Assembly (NCBI GenBank): GCA_942491185.1
Contig: CALOAB010000014.1
Location: forward strand, 62,001-126,000
DNA: 64,000 bases
From: SLRI01 sp942491185
GTDB lineage: Bacteria > Pseudomonadota > Alphaproteobacteria > Geminicoccales > Geminicoccaceae
Direction of reading: 5' to 3'
The translations under genes were made by a program, and so were the position numbers. This document shows positions 33,488 to 42,308 of this stretch, piece by piece. Numbering within the stretch: position 1 is the first letter of the stretch; every line of letters begins with the position of its first letter. The notes beneath the pieces were generated by a model. That model saw nothing but the letters and a program-made list of their open reading frames with translations. It did not search any database and was not told the origin of the DNA.

Positions 33488-34261
33488 ATGGCTTTCGAGA
33501 CCATCCTGGTCGAAAAGCGTGACGCCGTAGCGATCATCACGCTGAACCGCCCGAAGCAGTTGAACGCCCTGAACGAGAAGCTGACAGGCGAGCTCAATCA
33601 AGCGATCGCCGGCTTCGACGCCGACCCGGCGATTGCCGCGGTCGTGCTGACGGGCTCGGAGAAGGCGTTCGCCGCCGGCGCCGACATCAAGGAGATGGCC
33701 GAGCTCGACTTCTCGGACGCCTATATCGGCGACTTCGTCGGTCGCTGGAGCATGTTCGCCCGGCACAAGAAGCCGGTGATCGCCGCGGTTGCCGGCTATG
33801 CGTTGGGCGGCGGCTGCGAGCTGGCGATGATGTGCGATATCATCATCGCCGCCGACAACGCCAAGTTCGGCCAGCCGGAGATCAATCTGGGCACCATTCC
33901 AGGGCTCGGCGGCACCCAGCGGCTGACCCGGGCGGTGGGCAAGTCCAAGGCCATGGAGATGGTGCTCACCGGCCGCAACATGGACGCGGCCGAGGCCGAG
34001 CGCGCCAATCTGGTGTCCCGCGTGGTGCCCCTGGCCGACCTCCTGGACGAGGCCGTGAAGCTCGCCGAGGCCATCGCCGAGAAGTCGCAGCCGATCGTCA
34101 CCATGGCCAAGGAAGCCGTCGACGTCGCCTACGAGACGGCGCTCGCCGAGGGCTTGCGGTTCGAGAAGCGCAGCTTCTATGGAACATTTGCGACCGCAGA
34201 TCGCAGCGAAGGCATGAACGCCTTTGCCGAGAAGCGCACCGCCAACTTCACCCACCGCTGA
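33488..34261 (+). CDS. Enoyl-CoA hydratase
   Basis: The 257-residue crotonase-fold enzyme adds water to 2-enoyl-CoA in fatty acid or related degradation. Both catalytic Glu residues are visible, in ALGGGCELAMMCD (about 111) and FGQPEINLGTIPGLGGT (about 131). The oxyanion-hole segments EKAFAAGADIKEM and AVAGYALGGG are also present. RBS GAGG is just upstream of ATG. The gene stands alone between mutM and rpsT, an arrangement common in alphaproteobacteria near dnaA. The upstream gap holds a PhaR-like palindrome. Confidence 0.94.
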   Translation: MAFETILVEKRDAVAIITLNRPKQLNALNEKLTGELNQAIAGFDADPAIAAVVLTGSEKAFAAGADIKEMAELDFSDAYIGDFVGRWSMFARHKKPVIAAVAGYALGGGCELAMMCDIIIAADNAKFGQPEINLGTIPGLGGTQRLTRAVGKSKAMEMVLTGRNMDAAEAERANLVSRVVPLADLLDEAVKLAEAIAEKSQPIVTMAKEAVDVAYETALAEGLRFEKRSFYGTFATADRSEGMNAFAEKRTANFTHR

Positions 34262-34353
34262 CCAGCATTTTCGCGTTTCCCCGGCGCCGCACCGATTGAC
34301 GGCACCCCGGCGGATCGCTATACGACCAGCCTTTCGAGAATAGAGGACCAAAA

Positions 34354-34632
34354 GTGGCCCATAGTCGTACTGCCAAGAAGCGTATCCGCCAGGCCGAGAA
34401 GCGGACCGAGCGCAATCGGAGCCGGATCAGCCGGATCCGCACCTTCGTCCGCAGGGTCGAGGACGCGCTGGATAAGGGTGATGCCGGCGCTGCAACGGCT
34501 GCCTTCGCTGCCGCAGCGCCCGAGTTGCAGCGCGGTGTCAGCAAAGGTGTGATGCACCGCAATACGGTCGCCCGAAAGATCTCGCGCCTGTCGAGCAGGG
34601 TGCGCGTCTTGAATACGGGCGCGCAAGCCTAA
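34354..34632 (+). CDS. rpsT: 30S ribosomal protein S20
   Basis: The 92-residue basic protein binds 16S rRNA early in 30S assembly. It begins MAHSRTAKKRIRQAEKRTER and continues with NRSRISRIRTFVRRVEDAL. The late segment GVMHRNTVARKISRLSSRV is the S20 signature. The start is GTG, with AGAGGACC seven bases upstream. It lies upstream of dnaA, the usual alphaproteobacterial order. Confidence 0.97.
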   Translation: MAHSRTAKKRIRQAEKRTERNRSRISRIRTFVRRVEDALDKGDAGAATAAFAAAAPELQRGVSKGVMHRNTVARKISRLSSRVRVLNTGAQA

Positions 34633-35148
34633 GCTTTCCGGTCGCCCTTGGATTGATGCGACCGTCGACGAGCCGCCGCGTTTCTTGAGCGAGGCGGCGA
34701 GGCGGCGGCGTATTTCTGCGCCTTGCCTATCAACCTAAAGGTGAAATCTGTTGTTCTCTTTTTGGGCTACTTGCCAAGACTGAGGCCTTCGGATATTGCT
34801 ATCGAATGTGATCAAGCGGTTGGTTCATCGCTGAACACTTAGTTATACTTGAGATTGGGTGGTAAAAAGGTACGTATCGCTGGCTCGCTTGCGCTAAACC
34901 GCAGGGTGAGACTAGTCGGTTCGAACTACCCGCCAAAACAAGGCATCGTCTTGTTCAGCGCTCGTCGATCGGGCCTCTTGGCGCCATCTTCGAGCGATGC
35001 ACGCGACAAGGCGAAGGTCGGCGGACGGGACGGCGCCGTCCGGGTTGCAAAGAACGTCCGGGTCGCGGTTATGCTGCCCGGCACTGACAGGATGGATCGC
35101 GAGCGGATGGTCCGAGGGAGCAAACCCGAGCCGGTGTTCGAAACGCAT
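34633..35148 (+). other. dnaA leader region (516 bp without a recognised gene)
   Basis: The first 230 bp are comparatively AT-rich, including CTTTTTGGG near 34755 and TTATACTTGAG near 34842. The dnaA promoter and an rpsT terminator should lie here, but I cannot assign boxes with confidence. I saw no cluster of DnaA boxes (TTATNCACA), so an origin is not supported. From 34849 the dnaA frame is already open, but those 100 codons do not resemble DnaA and are probably untranslated leader. Confidence 0.5.
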
Positions 35149-36636
35149 ATGGTCGTCCCCAGATCCAAAGAGAGTGAGCAGCAGTGGGACAACGTCCGCA
35201 GTCTCCTGCGCGACGAATTCGGCGAGTCGGCCTTCTCCACCTGGCTCAGCCCCCTCGACCTGGTGCAGATCGACGGTGACCGGGTCGTGATCACCGTGCC
35301 GACCCAGTTCATGCGTGAATGGGTCGTCAACAACTATGCCGACCGCATCCGGGCCTTGTGGGCCAGCGTCAATCCGGCGGTGCGCAGCGTGGCGCTCCAT
35401 GTCCGAACGGCGCAGCTCGACTGCAATGGCGGCAATGCCAGGCCGCGGGCCGCCGCCGACACCGCCGCGCGCGCCGCCGCAGCCCAACGAGCGGCTCAAG
35501 GCGACCCGAGCACTGGCGGCACTGGCACCGGCGACCACATCCAGAGCAATCCGGCCGTCGTTGCACGCATCGAGCCAGTGGCTGGTGATGGCCAGCTGCC
35601 GGATCTGGCCGAGCTCGGTGCCACCCTCGACCCGCGCTTCACCTTCGACTCCTTCATCGTCGGCAAGCCCAACGAGTTCGCCTTTGCCGCCGCCGAGCGC
35701 ATGTCGGCCAATGACAAGCCGCCCTTCAACCCGCTCTTCCTCTATGGCGGCGTCGGCCTCGGCAAGACGCATCTGATGCACGCCATCGGCTGGCAGGCGA
35801 AGAAGACCGACCCCAGCCGCCGCGTCGTCTACCTCTCGGCCGAGAAATTCATGGTGCAGTTCATCCGTGCCCTGAAGCAGCGCGACACCATGGGCTTCAA
35901 GGAGATGTTCCGCTCGGTCGATCTCCTGATGGTCGACGACGTGCAGTTCATCAGCGGCAAGGACAGCACCCAGGAAGAATTCTTCCACACCTTCAACGCC
36001 TTGGCCGAGCGCGGCAGCTCGATCGTGATCTCCGCCGACCGCAGCCCGTCGGACCTCTCCGGCATGGAGGAGCGCATCCGCTCGCGCCTCGGCTGCGGTC
36101 TGGTCGCCGACATCCACCCCACCACCTACGAGCTCCGCGTCGGCATCCTCCAGGCCAAGGCCGAGCAGCTGGGTGCCCTGGTCCAGCCGGACGTCTACGA
36201 GTTCCTGGCACACCGCATCACCTCGAACGTCCGCGAGCTGGAAGGTGCGCTCAACCGCGTCGTCCATCAGGCGACCCTGCTGCGCCGGCCCGTCTCCATC
36301 GAGATGGCCCAGGACGTGCTCCGCGACCTGCTGCGCTCGAACGAGCGGCGGGTGACCATCGAGGAGATCCAGCGCGCCGTGGTCGAGCATTTCCAGCTCA
36401 AGATGAGCGACATGCAGTCGGCCCGCCGAGCCCGGGCGGTGGCCCGGCCCCGCCAGGTGGCCATGTACCTCGCCAAGCAGCTCACCCCGCGCTCGCTGCC
36501 CGAGATCGGCAAGAAGTTCGGCGGCCGCGACCACACGACGGTGATGCACGCGGTCAAGCAGATCGACAAGCTCTGCGAGGCCGACCGCTCGCTCGCCGAC
36601 GATGTCGCAGCGCTCAAGCGCCGCCTCTCCAGCTGA
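35149..36636 (+). CDS. dnaA: Chromosomal replication initiator DnaA
   Basis: The 495-residue initiator shows all four domains. Domain I is QWDNVRSLLRDEFGESAFST near the N-terminus, and a variable Ala-rich linker follows. The AAA+ core has Walker A FLYGGVGLGKTHLMHAIG (about 202–219), Walker B VDLLMVDDVQFISGKDSTQE and the arginine finger region. The DNA-binding domain ends with RPRQVAMYLAKQLTPRSLPE and GGRDHTTVMHAVKQID. The ATG at 35149 puts domain I at the N-terminus as in other DnaA proteins. GTG 35134 and ATG 35092 are in-frame alternatives. A racemase-like gene overlaps the 3' end. Confidence 0.95.
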   Translation: MVVPRSKESEQQWDNVRSLLRDEFGESAFSTWLSPLDLVQIDGDRVVITVPTQFMREWVVNNYADRIRALWASVNPAVRSVALHVRTAQLDCNGGNARPRAAADTAARAAAAQRAAQGDPSTGGTGTGDHIQSNPAVVARIEPVAGDGQLPDLAELGATLDPRFTFDSFIVGKPNEFAFAAAERMSANDKPPFNPLFLYGGVGLGKTHLMHAIGWQAKKTDPSRRVVYLSAEKFMVQFIRALKQRDTMGFKEMFRSVDLLMVDDVQFISGKDSTQEEFFHTFNALAERGSSIVISADRSPSDLSGMEERIRSRLGCGLVADIHPTTYELRVGILQAKAEQLGALVQPDVYEFLAHRITSNVRELEGALNRVVHQATLLRRPVSIEMAQDVLRDLLRSNERRVTIEEIQRAVVEHFQLKMSDMQSARRARAVARPRQVAMYLAKQLTPRSLPEIGKKFGGRDHTTVMHAVKQIDKLCEADRSLADDVAALKRRLSS

Positions 36637-37393
36637 GCCCGACGCCCTGGCCAGCGGCGCCGAGCGGCCGCTCGGCGTCGTCATGCTCGAGACGCGCTTT
36701 CCGCGCATCGTGGGCGATATCGGCAACCCGGCGACGTTCCCCTTTCCCGTGCTCTACGAGGTCGTGCCCGGCGCCTCGGCGACGCGCGTCGTGCACGATC
36801 GAGCCGATGGCCTGATCGACGCCTTCATCGCCGCCGGGCAACGCCTGGTCGATCGGGGTGCGGCCGCCATCATGACCAGCTGCGGCTTCCTCGCCCTGCA
36901 TCAGGCGGCCTTGGCCGAAGCGCTTGCCGTGCCGGTGGCCACCTCGAGCCTGCTCCAGGTCGGCACGGTCGATCAGCTCCTGCCGCCGGGCCAACGCGTC
37001 GGCATCCTCACCATTTCGGCCCTCGACCTGACGCCGGCACATTTGCGCGCCGTGAATGCCGCCATCGACACGCCGATCGGCGGACTGCCGCGGCAGAGCC
37101 ACTTCGCCAGCGTTTTCCTGGACGACGGCCCGACGCTCGATCGCGAGATCGCCGAGACCGAGCTCCTGGCCGCCGCCGACGAGCTGCGCCGACGCCACCC
37201 GGAGATCGGTGCCCTGGTGCTGGAATGCACCAATATGGGCCCCTACGCCGCCGCCCTCGTCCGGCATGCCGGGCTTGCCGTCTTCGATGTCACCAGCCTC
37301 GCCGATTGGCTGCACAAGGGGCTGGCGGCCCGGCATCGAGACGCCGCCGCACCGTCATTGTCCGCTGCAGGCAACTCCACGTCGCGCCGCTGA
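36602..37393 (+). CDS. Aspartate/glutamate racemase-family protein
   Basis: The 263-residue protein has the two-domain racemase fold. Catalytic-type Cys residues occur in AAIMTSCGFLAL (about 97) and GALVLECTNMGPYAA (about 208), and the opening is GVVMLETRFPRIVGDIGNPA. Members include aspartate, glutamate and hydantoin racemases and maleate isomerases; this branch has no assigned substrate. Its ATG lies within the last codons of dnaA (35-bp overlap, different frame), so it is probably read from the dnaA transcript. A later in-frame ATG (36682) is possible. An MttB-family gene follows after 74 bp. Confidence 0.78.
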   Translation: MSQRSSAASPAEPDALASGAERPLGVVMLETRFPRIVGDIGNPATFPFPVLYEVVPGASATRVVHDRADGLIDAFIAAGQRLVDRGAAAIMTSCGFLALHQAALAEALAVPVATSSLLQVGTVDQLLPPGQRVGILTISALDLTPAHLRAVNAAIDTPIGGLPRQSHFASVFLDDGPTLDREIAETELLAAADELRRRHPEIGALVLECTNMGPYAAALVRHAGLAVFDVTSLADWLHKGLAARHRDAAAPSLSAAGNSTSRR

Positions 37394-37467
37394 GGGCGGC
37401 CGGCGCCCGGCACGCGTAACTGCAAGCGTTCGAACCGTCCCGCGGGGGCGGATGAGGGAGACGCAGC

Positions 37468-38994
37468 ATGTCGCGTGAGGCACGTCGAGGAGGCCGCGGC
37501 GCCCGCCACGCCGAGCGGTTGGGCGGTGGGCCGAAAATGCTGCCGGCGCTCTACCGGCGCATCCCCGTCTACGAGGTCTTGAACGCAGAAGGCCTCGAGA
37601 TGATCCACGACGCCTCGCTGAAGATCCTGGACGAGATCGGGATCGACTTCCGCGACGCGGAATCGCTCGAGATCTGGCGCGAGGCCGGCGCCGAGATCAA
37701 GGGCGAGCGGGTGCATATCCCAGCTGAGCTGCTCATGGCGCTGGTCGCCAAGGCGCCGTCCAGCTTCACCCTGCACGCCCGAAACCCCAGGCACACGGTC
37801 GAGATCGGCGGCAATCACACGGTCTTCGCGCCCAATTACGGCTCGCCCTTCGTCCGCATGGCCGACAACGAGCGCCGCTACGGCACGCTCGACGACCTGG
37901 CGGTCCTGCACAAGCTGGCCCACGTCGCCCCGGTCTTCCACAATGTCGGCTCGGTGATCTGCGAGCCCACCGATTCGCCCGTCTCCAGGCGGCATCTGCG
38001 CATCACCGCATCCGCGATCCGCCATTCCGACAAGAGCTTCATGGGCCCGGTGACGGCGCCCGAGCGTGCCGCCGATGCGGTCGAGATGGCCAAGATCGCC
38101 ATGGGCGCCGACTTCGTCGAGGCCAACACGGTGATGCTCGCACTCGCCAATGCCAACACGCCCCTGGTCTGGGACGAGACCATGCTGGGTGCGGTGAAGG
38201 TCTATGCCCGCGCCAACCAGGGCGTGATCCTCTCGCCCTTCACGCTGGCCGGCGCCAACACCCCGGCCTCGGCCGTGGCCACCGTGGCGCAGCTCAATGC
38301 CGAGGCACTCGCCGGCATGGCGTTCGCCCAGGCGGTCAGGCCTGGAGCACCGGTGCTCTACGGCAATTTCCTGGCCACCGTCTCGATGCGCTCGGGCGCG
38401 CCCATGGCCGGCACGTCCGAGCTGGCGCTGATCAACTTCATGATCGGCCAGCTGGCCCGCCGCTACGATGTGCCGTGGCGCTCCTCGGGCATGCTCACCG
38501 GGTCGAAGATCTGCGACGCCCAGGCAGCTTACGAATCCGCCTTCAACATGATGCCGATCCTGCTCGCCGGCGCCAACTACGTCATGCACGCGGCGGGCTG
38601 GTCGGAGGCCGGGCTGGTCGCCAATCTCGCCAAGTTCATGCTCGACGCCGAGCAGATCGAGATGCTCCATCGGCTCGGTCAGGGCCCGAATTTCAGCGAT
38701 TTCGAGGAGGCCATGGGCGCCATTCGCGAGGTCGGCCCGGGCGGCCATTTCCTCGGCACCGCCCACACCCAGGCGCATTTCCAAGACGCCTTCTTCATGA
38801 GCCGCCTGGGCGATAACAACAGCTTCGAGCAGTGGAAGGCCGAGGGTGCGAAGGATTCCGCCACCCGCGGTCGCGAGGCAGCCCAGGCGGCGCTCGAGAG
38901 CTGGACCGCCCCGCCCATCGACCCGGCCGTCGACGAGGCGCTCGAGGCGTTCATCATCCAGCGCGAGGCGGAAATTCCCGACAGCTTCGAGTAG
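37468..38994 (+). CDS. MttB-family (non-pyrrolysine) methyltransferase
   Basis: The 508-residue protein is a trimethylamine-methyltransferase (MttB) family member: ALYRRIPVYEVLNAEGLEMI near the start, then LDEIGIDF, FAPNYGSPFVR, and ANVMLALANANTPLV-like segments. SSGMLTGSKICDAQAAYESA (about 341) and the end EQIEMLHRLGQGP follow. The frame has no internal amber codon, so it belongs to the non-pyrrolysine branch, whose studied members demethylate quaternary amines such as glycine betaine. Those work with a corrinoid protein; none is nearby. The substrate here is unknown. It may be co-transcribed with the racemase-like gene. Confidence 0.85.
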   Translation: MSREARRGGRGARHAERLGGGPKMLPALYRRIPVYEVLNAEGLEMIHDASLKILDEIGIDFRDAESLEIWREAGAEIKGERVHIPAELLMALVAKAPSSFTLHARNPRHTVEIGGNHTVFAPNYGSPFVRMADNERRYGTLDDLAVLHKLAHVAPVFHNVGSVICEPTDSPVSRRHLRITASAIRHSDKSFMGPVTAPERAADAVEMAKIAMGADFVEANTVMLALANANTPLVWDETMLGAVKVYARANQGVILSPFTLAGANTPASAVATVAQLNAEALAGMAFAQAVRPGAPVLYGNFLATVSMRSGAPMAGTSELALINFMIGQLARRYDVPWRSSGMLTGSKICDAQAAYESAFNMMPILLAGANYVMHAAGWSEAGLVANLAKFMLDAEQIEMLHRLGQGPNFSDFEEAMGAIREVGPGGHFLGTAHTQAHFQDAFFMSRLGDNNSFEQWKAEGAKDSATRGREAAQAALESWTAPPIDPAVDEALEAFIIQREAEIPDSFE

Positions 38995-39056
38995 CGCCGC
39001 GCCTTGAAGTTTCTTTAGAATCATTCAAATTATGAGGGTGGTCTGGAGGCCACCCG

Positions 39057-39800
39057 ATGTCGCTCGATCCCGTCCTTCTCGTCTTTCTCGCAGCCCTGGT
39101 CACCGCCGTCGCCACCGGTCTCGGCGCGCTGCCGTTCGCCTTCGTCCCGAAGATGAGCCGGCGTTGGCTCGGCGTCTCGAACGCGTTTGCCGCCGGGCTG
39201 ATGATTGCCGCCAGCCTCAGCCTCATCATCGAAGGCGCCGTGATCGGCCCGTGGCGAACCGCGCTGGGTGCGGCCATCGGCTTCCTGCTCATCCGTTTGG
39301 CGCATCAGCTGATCGACAGCCGCGAGCAGCTCGATGTCGGTGAGCTCAAGGGCGCTGATGCGAAGAAGGCGCTGCTCATCGTCGGCGTCATGACGCTGCA
39401 TTCGTTTGCCGAAGGTATCGGCGTCGGCGTCTCGTTCGGCGGCGGCGACGAGCTCGGCATGTTCATCTCGGCCGCCATCGCGGTGCACAACGTGCCGGAA
39501 GGCCTCGCCATCGCCCTCGTCCTCGTGCCGCGCGGTGTGTCCTGGCTGACCGCCGCCTGGTGGAGCATCTTCTCCAGCCTGCCGCAGCCCTTGATGGCTG
39601 TCCCGGCCTTCCTCTTCGTCCTCTGGTTCGAGCCGTTCCTGCCGGTGGGCTTCGGCCTCGCCGCCGGCGCCATGCTCTGGATGACCGCGGCCGAGCTGAT
39701 CCCCGAAGCGCGCGGCGATCTAGCCGATCGCAGCATCGCGGCGACCATCGTCGCCGCCATCGCGCTCATGATCGCCTTTCAGGAGCTGGTGCTGCGCTGA
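39057..39800 (+). CDS. ZIP-family divalent metal transporter
   Basis: The 247-residue protein has eight hydrophobic segments and the two metal-binding ZIP helices. HSFAEGIGVGVSFGGGDELG is at about 115–134, and HNVPEGLAIALVLVPRGVSW is at about 143–162. The family imports Zn2+, Fe2+ or Mn2+ into the cytoplasm. Length and motifs are those of the ZupT/GufA branch. The ATG is at 39057, after GGTGGTCTGGAGGCCACCCG. It stands alone between the MttB gene and a DapA-family gene. Confidence 0.92.
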   Translation: MSLDPVLLVFLAALVTAVATGLGALPFAFVPKMSRRWLGVSNAFAAGLMIAASLSLIIEGAVIGPWRTALGAAIGFLLIRLAHQLIDSREQLDVGELKGADAKKALLIVGVMTLHSFAEGIGVGVSFGGGDELGMFISAAIAVHNVPEGLAIALVLVPRGVSWLTAAWWSIFSSLPQPLMAVPAFLFVLWFEPFLPVGFGLAAGAMLWMTAAELIPEARGDLADRSIAATIVAAIALMIAFQELVLR

Positions 39801-39819
39801 GCGGTCATCTTGCGCGCTC

Positions 39820-39834
39820 TCTTGCAGTGCAGCA
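39820..39834. promoter_or_regulatory. TCTTGC-AGT-GCAGCA palindrome upstream of the DapA-family gene
   Basis: It lies 50 bp before the ATG at 39885. The right arm GCAGCA and the 3-bp spacer match the sites at 13933 and 33341; the left arm matches at five of six positions. A PhaR-like operator is possible. Confidence 0.4.
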
Positions 39835-39884
39835 CGCTACTGACTACCAACAGCGGATCGCGTGGCGGACATAAGGGGGATTTC

Positions 39885-40817
39885 ATGGCGACCAAGGGCA
39901 TCTTCGCGGCGGTCGTGACTCCGGTCGACAATACCGGGGCCATCAGCATCGAGCGCTATTGCCGCCACGCCCGCTGGCTGCTGCGCCAGGGCTGCGCCGG
40001 GATCGGCGTGTTCGGCACGACCAGCGAGGCCAACTCCTTCTCCGTGCCGGAGCGCCAGGCGACCCTGGACGCCTTCCTCGCCGCCGGGCTGGAGGCCAAC
40101 AAGATCATCCTCGGCATCGGCACCTGCGCAAGGGCCGACACCGTGGCGCTCGCCCGCCATGCCCTCGACCACGGCGTCACAGAACTCTTGATGATGCCGC
40201 CCTTCTTCTACAAGAACAACACCGACGAGGGCCTGTTTCGCGCCTTCGCCGAGGTGATCGACAGCGTCGCCGATCCCAGGCTCGAGCTCTATCTCTACCA
40301 CTTCCCGCAAGTCTCGGGCGTGCCGGTCACCAAGGGTGTGATCGAGCGGCTGGCCGAGCGCTACCCGGACACGCTCAAGGGCCTCAAGGACAGCTCGGGC
40401 GATTGGGCCCACACCAAGGACCTGATCGAGAGCTTCCCCGATCTCGCCATCTATTCGGGCAATGACGGGCATCTGCTGCAGAACCTCGAGACCGGCGGTG
40501 CCGGGACCATCTCGGCCGCCGCCAACCTCGCCGCCGAGCACAGCGCCGACGTCTTCAAGGCCTTTACCAATGGCGATCGGGCGGCTGCGGAGGCCGGCAT
40601 GACCATCGTCGCCGGAGTGCGCCGCTGCCTCACCGAGCACCCGCTGATCCCAGGGATCAAGCACGTGATCGCCGAAGGCCAGCACGACGATGTCTGGCGC
40701 ACCGTCCGCCCGCCTTTGCTGGAGCTCGACGCCGCCAGCGGCCAGGCGCTGATCGAGGCCCTCGACAAGGTCGGCTACGTCTACGACCCGGACCTCTACA
40801 GCGTGGCTGGCGCCTGA
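39885..40817 (+). CDS. DapA-family aldolase/lyase
   Basis: The 310-residue (beta/alpha)8 enzyme belongs to the dihydrodipicolinate synthase / N-acetylneuraminate lyase family. It has the substrate loop FGTTSEANSFS (about 44–54), the proton-relay Tyr in LYLYHFPQVSG (about 138) and the Schiff-base Lys in TLKGLKDSSGD (about 164–174). The family condenses or cleaves pyruvate-linked substrates; specificity cannot be assigned. This is probably not the housekeeping DapA, since it is linked to an NhaC-type transporter and D-glutamate genes. The ATG at 39885 follows AAGGGGGA. Confidence 0.88.
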   Translation: MATKGIFAAVVTPVDNTGAISIERYCRHARWLLRQGCAGIGVFGTTSEANSFSVPERQATLDAFLAAGLEANKIILGIGTCARADTVALARHALDHGVTELLMMPPFFYKNNTDEGLFRAFAEVIDSVADPRLELYLYHFPQVSGVPVTKGVIERLAERYPDTLKGLKDSSGDWAHTKDLIESFPDLAIYSGNDGHLLQNLETGGAGTISAAANLAAEHSADVFKAFTNGDRAAAEAGMTIVAGVRRCLTEHPLIPGIKHVIAEGQHDDVWRTVRPPLLELDAASGQALIEALDKVGYVYDPDLYSVAGA

Positions 40818-40838
40818 GAGCCTGAGCCCGGCCAGCCT

Positions 40839-42308
40839 GTGGCGTCCGAATCCGGCTCGCCGGAGGCGCCGCCGACGCTTCGGCCGCTGACCCCGATCGA
40901 GGTGCTGCTGCCCATCGTCCTGGGCGGCCTCTCGCTCGGCCTCTCCTTCCTGCTGTTCGGCCCGGCGGCGCTGGGCGGCCCTCTGCAGACGGCGATCATC
41001 ACCGCCACCGCCGGCGCCATGCTGATCGGCTGGCGGGCCGGGCACGGCTTCGACGCCATGGGCGATGCGGCGCTCGCCAGCGTCATCGGCGGCTTCGACA
41101 CCATCGCCGTCCTCTTCGCCGTCGGCGCGCTGCTCGGCACCTGGGCGATGAGCGGGACGCTCCTGGCGCTCGGCTATTACCTGCTGCAGGTGCTGACGCC
41201 CGAGTGGCTCTACCTCACCTCCGCCCTGATCACGGCACTCATCGGCTTCACCATCGCCAGCGCCTGGACCGCGGCCTCGACCGTCGGCATCTGCCTCGTC
41301 GGCATCGCCACGCAGATCGGCCTCGATCCCGCGATCACCGCCGGCGCGGTGATCTCCGGCGCCTATTTCGGCGACAAGCTGTCGCCGCTGTCGAAGAAGA
41401 GCCGCCTCACCGCTGCGCTCGCCGGGGTCGAGCACCGCGTGCACGCCCGAGAAGCGCTTTGGACCTCACTGCCGTCCTTCACGCTCTGCCTCGTCCTCTT
41501 CTGGTGGCTGGGCGAGGCAGCGAGTCGCGATGTGCTGGTGATCATCAGCAACATCGACACGGCGCTCGACATCCGGCCGGTGCTGCTGCTGCCGCTCGCG
41601 ACCGTGATCGTCATGGCGCTGCTCGGTGTCCGGCCGTTCATCACGATGTTCACAGGCGCCCTGGTTGGCGGTGCTGTGGCCGTCGCCATCAAGCCGGCAA
41701 CGGTGATCGCCTTTGCCGGCAACGCCGAGCTCTGGCCCGCACTGCTGCTGCTCAAGGGCGTCTGGCAGGCAATGGCCACCGGCTTCGTCGCCGACACCGG
41801 CAATCAGGCGCTCGATGCCTTTCTCAGCCGCGGCGGCATGGCGGGCATGCTGAACACGATCTGGCTGATCACGGCAGCCCTGGCGTTTGGCGGCGTGATC
41901 GAGCGGATCGGCCTGCTGAGCCGCCTGTTCGAGCCGATCGCCAAGAAGGCGCGCTCAGCCACCGCCCTGGTCAGCAGCGTCGTCGGCGCCTCGTTCGTGA
42001 CCAACCTGCTCACCGCCGACCAGCAGGCCGGCACACGCCTCGCCGAGCGGATCTTCAAGCCCGCCTTCGACGCCAGCGGCCTGGCGCCGGTCGTGCTCTC
42101 CCGCGCCACCGCCGATTCCGCGAGCGTTACCTCCGCATTGATCCCCTGGAACAGCTGCGGCGCCTATCTGGCAGCAGCCCTCGGCGTCTCGACGCTCGCC
42201 TACGCGCCCTATGCCCTCTTCAGCCTGATCAGCCCGCTCGTGACCATTCTCTTCGCCGTCCTCGGCATCCGCATGCTGCGGCAGCGCGCAGCAGCTGCGC
42301 CTAGCTGA
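40839..42308 (+). CDS. NhaC-family Na+/H+ antiporter
   Basis: The 489-residue protein has about 11–12 membrane helices. The NhaC signatures are GFTIASAWTAASTVGICLVG, AVISGAYFGDKLSPLS (about 171–186) and, near the end, ATADSASVTSALIPWNSCGA. NhaC proteins exchange Na+ for protons; some relatives exchange malate/lactate or amines, so an organic substrate is possible given the neighbouring DapA-family gene, 21 bp upstream. The start is GTG at 40839. The 3' end overlaps the convergent DUF2237 gene by eight bases. Confidence 0.88.
   Translation: MASESGSPEAPPTLRPLTPIEVLLPIVLGGLSLGLSFLLFGPAALGGPLQTAIITATAGAMLIGWRAGHGFDAMGDAALASVIGGFDTIAVLFAVGALLGTWAMSGTLLALGYYLLQVLTPEWLYLTSALITALIGFTIASAWTAASTVGICLVGIATQIGLDPAITAGAVISGAYFGDKLSPLSKKSRLTAALAGVEHRVHAREALWTSLPSFTLCLVLFWWLGEAASRDVLVIISNIDTALDIRPVLLLPLATVIVMALLGVRPFITMFTGALVGGAVAVAIKPATVIAFAGNAELWPALLLLKGVWQAMATGFVADTGNQALDAFLSRGGMAGMLNTIWLITAALAFGGVIERIGLLSRLFEPIAKKARSATALVSSVVGASFVTNLLTADQQAGTRLAERIFKPAFDASGLAPVVLSRATADSASVTSALIPWNSCGAYLAAALGVSTLAYAPYALFSLISPLVTILFAVLGIRMLRQRAAAAPS

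Noticed and set aside
34633..35148. A replication origin upstream of dnaA.
   Set aside because: The stretch is AT-rich but I see no repeated DnaA boxes, and in alphaproteobacteria the origin is often distant from dnaA.
34849..35148. A 100-residue N-terminal extension of DnaA.
   Set aside because: The frame is open, but the residues do not resemble DnaA and domain I begins only after the ATG at 35149.
37468..38994. A pyrrolysine-containing trimethylamine methyltransferase.
   Set aside because: There is no in-frame amber codon, and no pyl or corrinoid genes are nearby.
39837..41444. A 535-codon minus-strand frame.
   Set aside because: It is antisense to the DapA-family and NhaC genes, which carry clear motifs on the + strand.
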